Below are positions 61,489 to 64,000 of a stretch of DNA of 64,000 nucleotides, in pieces. Positions within the stretch are counted from its first letter, which is position 1; every line of letters begins with the position of its first letter. The stretch comes from Leadbetterella byssophila DSM 17132 (GTDB lineage Bacteria; Bacteroidota; Bacteroidia; Cytophagales; Spirosomataceae): positions 2,976,001 through 3,040,000 of the forward strand of contig NC_014655.1 of assembly GCF_000166395.1 (NCBI RefSeq), written 5' to 3'. The notes beneath the pieces are model-generated. The model was not told where the DNA came from. It saw only the letters and a list, made by a program, of their open reading frames with translations, and did no database searches. Made by a program: the position numbers and the translations under genes.

Positions 61489-62256
61489 TTAGCGTGCGGC
61501 CATCCTTATGGCTCCATCCAGACGAATGACCTCTCCGTTAAGCATTGGATTTTCAATGATATGTCGGACTAAAAATGCGTACTCCTCTGGTTTTCCTAAT
61601 CTTGGAGGGAAAGGTACTTGAGCTCCTAGGGAGTCCCTCACTTCTTGAGTATATGCTGCTAATAAGGCCGTTTCAAAGATGCCGGGAGCAATGGCCATTA
61701 CACGGATTCCATGTACGGATAATTCTCTAGCAATAGGCAATGTCATGGAAACTATGCCCCCTTTAGAAGCAGAGTAAGCAGCTTGACCTATTTGCCCTTC
61801 GAAAGCAGCCACTGAAGCGGTATTGATGATTACCCCTCTTTCTCCTAATTCATTTGGTTCATTTTTTTGGAGTTCATCAGCCACTAATCTCAGGGTATTG
61901 AAACTGCCAATAAGATTTACCTTAATGATTCTTTCAAAGAAACTTAGTTCATGTACTCCTTTTCTTCCCAGAATCTTCTGAGCAGGTCCTAAACCCGCAC
62001 AGTTGATTAATCCACCTATGGAACCTAGCTCCTTCTTTCCGGCCGTTAAGGCCTCTAATACTTGTGTTTCATTAGTGATGTCTGTAGATTGAAAAAGGGC
62101 ATTTGGCCCTAATTCTGAAGCTAAAGCTTGACCAGAGGCTTCGTTGATGTCTAAGATAAGAACCTTTCCACCTTGTTCTACGATCATCCTAGATGTGGCC
62201 TCCCCAAGACCTGACGCCCCGCCGGAGACCACAAAGGTTTTGTTGTTTATTTGCAT
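61489..62256 (-). CDS. Short-chain dehydrogenase/reductase, 3-hydroxyacyl-CoA dehydrogenase-like
   Basis: A 255-residue NAD(P)-dependent SDR. The cofactor motif is VSGGASGLGEATSR at about 9-22, NAG-type CAGLGPA at about 86-92, the catalytic serine near 148, and YSASKGG (Tyr and Lys at about 161 and 165). The AAFEGQIGQAAYSASK segment and the C-terminal GKPEEYAFLVRHIIENPMLNGEVIRLDGAIRM strongly resemble type II 3-hydroxyacyl-CoA dehydrogenase (HSD10). Lies 13 bp after metG. Confidence 0.87.
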   Translation of the reverse strand: MQINNKTFVVSGGASGLGEATSRMIVEQGGKVLILDINEASGQALASELGPNALFQSTDITNETQVLEALTAGKKELGSIGGLINCAGLGPAQKILGRKGVHELSFFERIIKVNLIGSFNTLRLVADELQKNEPNELGERGVIINTASVAAFEGQIGQAAYSASKGGIVSMTLPIARELSVHGIRVMAIAPGIFETALLAAYTQEVRDSLGAQVPFPPRLGKPEEYAFLVRHIIENPMLNGEVIRLDGAIRMAAR

Positions 62257-62269
62257 ATTTTGGGTTGAA

Positions 62270-64000
62270 TTAACTCACCGGAGCTCCACTCCATACCTTC
62301 TTATGAGGTTGAAGTAAAGAAAGGCTGCCGTCCTTATCCTCTGCCATGAGAATCATACCTTGTGATTCTATGCCCATCATGGCTCTAGGAGCAAGGTTTG
62401 CAATGAAGGTTACTTGCTTACCTACCATCTCTTCTGCAGAGAAGTGCTCTGCTATTCCGCTTAATATGGTTCTTTTCTCCATACCATCATCGATGAGGAA
62501 TTTTAGGAGCTTCTTGCTCTTCTTTATAGGTTCTGCTTCTAAAATAGTTCCTATACGAATGTCTAATTTAGCAAAATCGTCGAATTGAATCGTAGGTTTC
62601 AATTCCGGTACATTCTTTCCTTCTAATTCGTTCACCTTCTTAGTATCTAATAATTTTTGTACTTGAGCATCAATTACTGCATCTTCAATTTTTTCAAATA
62701 GGAGTCCTCCTTCATTTATGGTAGTTCCTGCAGGAACCAAATCTGTCTTCCCTGCATCAGACCATGTGGGTATTGCACCTGTAGTATTCCACTCTTTCGC
62801 ACTCATTTGATCCATGATCTTCCTAGAGGTGAAGGGCAGGAATGGCTCAGAGACTATAGCTAAGGTTCCGGTGATTTGATGTGCCACAAACAGGATAGTT
62901 TTCACTCGTTCAGGGTCTTTTACCTTCCAAGGTTCGGTATCAGCAAGGTATTTGTTGCCCAGTCTAGCCACTTCCATCATGCCTGCTAGTGCTTCTCTAA
63001 ATCTATAATGCTGAACGGAATCTCCTATCTGTTCAGGCAGTTTTTTCAAAGCTTCTAAAGTTTGAGTGTCAATCTCCTCAAAGGTGCCTGGAGTAGGAAC
63101 TTTACCTTCAAAATACTTCTTAGTGAGTACTATAGTTCTATTAACAAAGTTCCCGTAGATACCCACTAGCTCCGAGTTATTCTTGGTTTGGAAATCCTTC
63201 CAAGTAAAATCATTGTCTTTCGTCTCTGGAGCATTAGCAGTAAGTACATAGCGTAGCACATCTTGTTTTCCTGGGAATTCCTGAAGGTATTCATGTAACC
63301 ATACGGCCCAGTTTCTGGATGTAGAGATCTTATCGTTCTCCAGGTTCATGAATTCATTTGCCGGTACATTATCCGCCAAAATGTAGGAGCCCTCTGCCAT
63401 GCACATGGCAGGGAAGATGATGCAGTGGAAAACGATATTATCTTTCCCTATAAAGTTAATTAGCTTTGTGTCCTTATCTCTCCAGTAATCCTCCCAGTTC
63501 TTGCCTGTTTTTTCCGCCCATTCTTTGGTCATAGAAATATAACCAATAGGTGCATCAAACCATACATATAGTACTTTTCCATCAGCTCCTTCAACAGGTA
63601 CTTTTACACCCCAGTCTAAGTCGCGCGTCATAGCTCTAGGTTGCAGACCTTGTTTCAGCCAAGATTGGCATTGACCAAATACATTGGTTTTCCATTCTGT
63701 ATGACTATTGACATACTTCTCAATCTCAGGCTGCATCTTATCTAATGGCAAGTACCAGTTCTTGGTGGCCTTCATGACCGGCGCAGATCCAGAGATTGTA
63801 GATTTAGGTTGAATTAGGTCAGTAGGAGATAGTGAAGATCCACATTTTTCGCATTGATCACCGTAGGCTCCTGGACTGTGACAAACAGGACATTCACCCA
63901 CTATGTATCTATCTGCGAGGAACTGCTGAGCGGTTTCGTCAAAGTATTGTTCCGTTTCAATCTCATCAAAAAAGCCTTTGTCATACATCTTTCTGAAGAA
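62270..64000 (-). CDS. metG: Methionyl-tRNA synthetase, N-terminus beyond the window
   Basis: Charges tRNA-Met. The frame is open past the right edge (FFRK precedes the first internal ATG at 63988), so about 100-150 N-terminal residues including the HIGH motif are missing. Visible are the zinc knuckle [35 protein letters not shown], the catalytic KISTSRNW (KMSKS equivalent), and the C-terminal EMAP/Trbp111 tRNA-binding domain [17 protein letters not shown]. The SDR gene follows 13 bp downstream. Confidence 0.97.
   Translation of the reverse strand, partial: FFRKMYDKGFFDEIETEQYFDETAQQFLADRYIVGECPVCHSPGAYGDQCEKCGSSLSPTDLIQPKSTISGSAPVMKATKNWYLPLDKMQPEIEKYVNSHTEWKTNVFGQCQSWLKQGLQPRAMTRDLDWGVKVPVEGADGKVLYVWFDAPIGYISMTKEWAEKTGKNWEDYWRDKDTKLINFIGKDNIVFHCIIFPAMCMAEGSYILADNVPANEFMNLENDKISTSRNWAVWLHEYLQEFPGKQDVLRYVLTANAPETKDNDFTWKDFQTKNNSELVGIYGNFVNRTIVLTKKYFEGKVPTPGTFEEIDTQTLEALKKLPEQIGDSVQHYRFREALAGMMEVARLGNKYLADTEPWKVKDPERVKTILFVAHQITGTLAIVSEPFLPFTSRKIMDQMSAKEWNTTGAIPTWSDAGKTDLVPAGTTINEGGLLFEKIEDAVIDAQVQKLLDTKKVNELEGKNVPELKPTIQFDDFAKLDIRIGTILEAEPIKKSKKLLKFLIDDGMEKRTILSGIAEHFSAEEMVGKQVTFIANLAPRAMMGIESQGMILMAEDKDGSLSLLQPHKKVWSGAPVS

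Noticed and set aside
1-64000. CRISPR arrays or tandem spacer-repeat structure
   Set aside because: No regularly spaced direct repeats were seen and there are no cas genes.

Overview
The window looks like chromosomal DNA of a Bacteroidota bacterium, most likely order Cytophagales. The evidence is the protein families (BshC, a CHU_C-type gliding-motility/T9SS C-terminal domain, FKBP lipoproteins, GH9 with an N-terminal Ig domain, Bacteroidota-type ClpP/ClpX/Tig), the AT-rich intergenic DNA, and repeated TAnnTTTG -7 boxes, which are the promoter signature of this phylum, together with few Shine-Dalgarno sequences. Assignment below order level is not possible from sequence reading alone. Both ends of the window cut genes: a polysaccharide deacetylase at the left and metG at the right.

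Layout. 1-14.4 kb holds housekeeping and secreted functions: partial deacetylase, a LolA-like protein, a small barrel-like protein, der-purU, a DMT transporter, an MsbA-type ABC exporter, an S41 protease lipoprotein, ilvE, a GH9 cellulase-type enzyme, an NrnA phosphoesterase and two tandem FKBP lipoproteins. At 14.43-16.37 kb a complete-looking group IIC intron sits directly behind a terminator hairpin. 16.4-21.0 kb is a leuC-leuD-cimA-leuB operon on the minus strand; its synthase resembles citramalate synthase rather than 2-isopropylmalate synthase, so the cluster may make 2-ketobutyrate for isoleucine. 21.3-25.3 kb has an SPFH protein, a GT39-like membrane glycosyltransferase with a GH16 glucanase, and map. 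25.3-27.1 kb is an insertion sequence whose transposase appears to need a -1 frameshift at an A9 run; it lies between two copies of a 27-bp terminator hairpin. 27.1-33.1 kb is a tetR-tolC-MFP-RND efflux operon with a dyad that could be the TetR operator.

33.3-41.6 kb holds ppk1-msrA-HIT, a flippase, tRNA-Leu(TAG), tig, clpP and clpX. 41.7-49.6 kb has an S58 peptidase, a GH2 enzyme with a DUF4177 protein, an mnmD-TPR-dihydroorotase operon, and bshC. 49.7-58.6 kb has a GMC oxidoreductase with its subunit-3 partner, priA, a holin-X-like membrane protein, a TlpA-like thioredoxin protein and a POT peptide transporter. 58.6-64 kb has a large gliding-motility-type surface protein, an SDR and the 3' part of metG.

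How it fits together. Most of the window is ordinary core genome. The unusual signals are the two mobile elements, both lodged in convergent terminator regions; the cimA-like gene inside the leu operon; and several genes whose -7 box ends only 3-7 nt before the ATG, which predicts leaderless mRNAs. I did not find a convincing novel multi-gene system. The most distinctive candidates are the frameshifted IS with an AbrB-like N-terminal segment and its hairpin duplication, and the intron insertion that separates leuB from its terminator.
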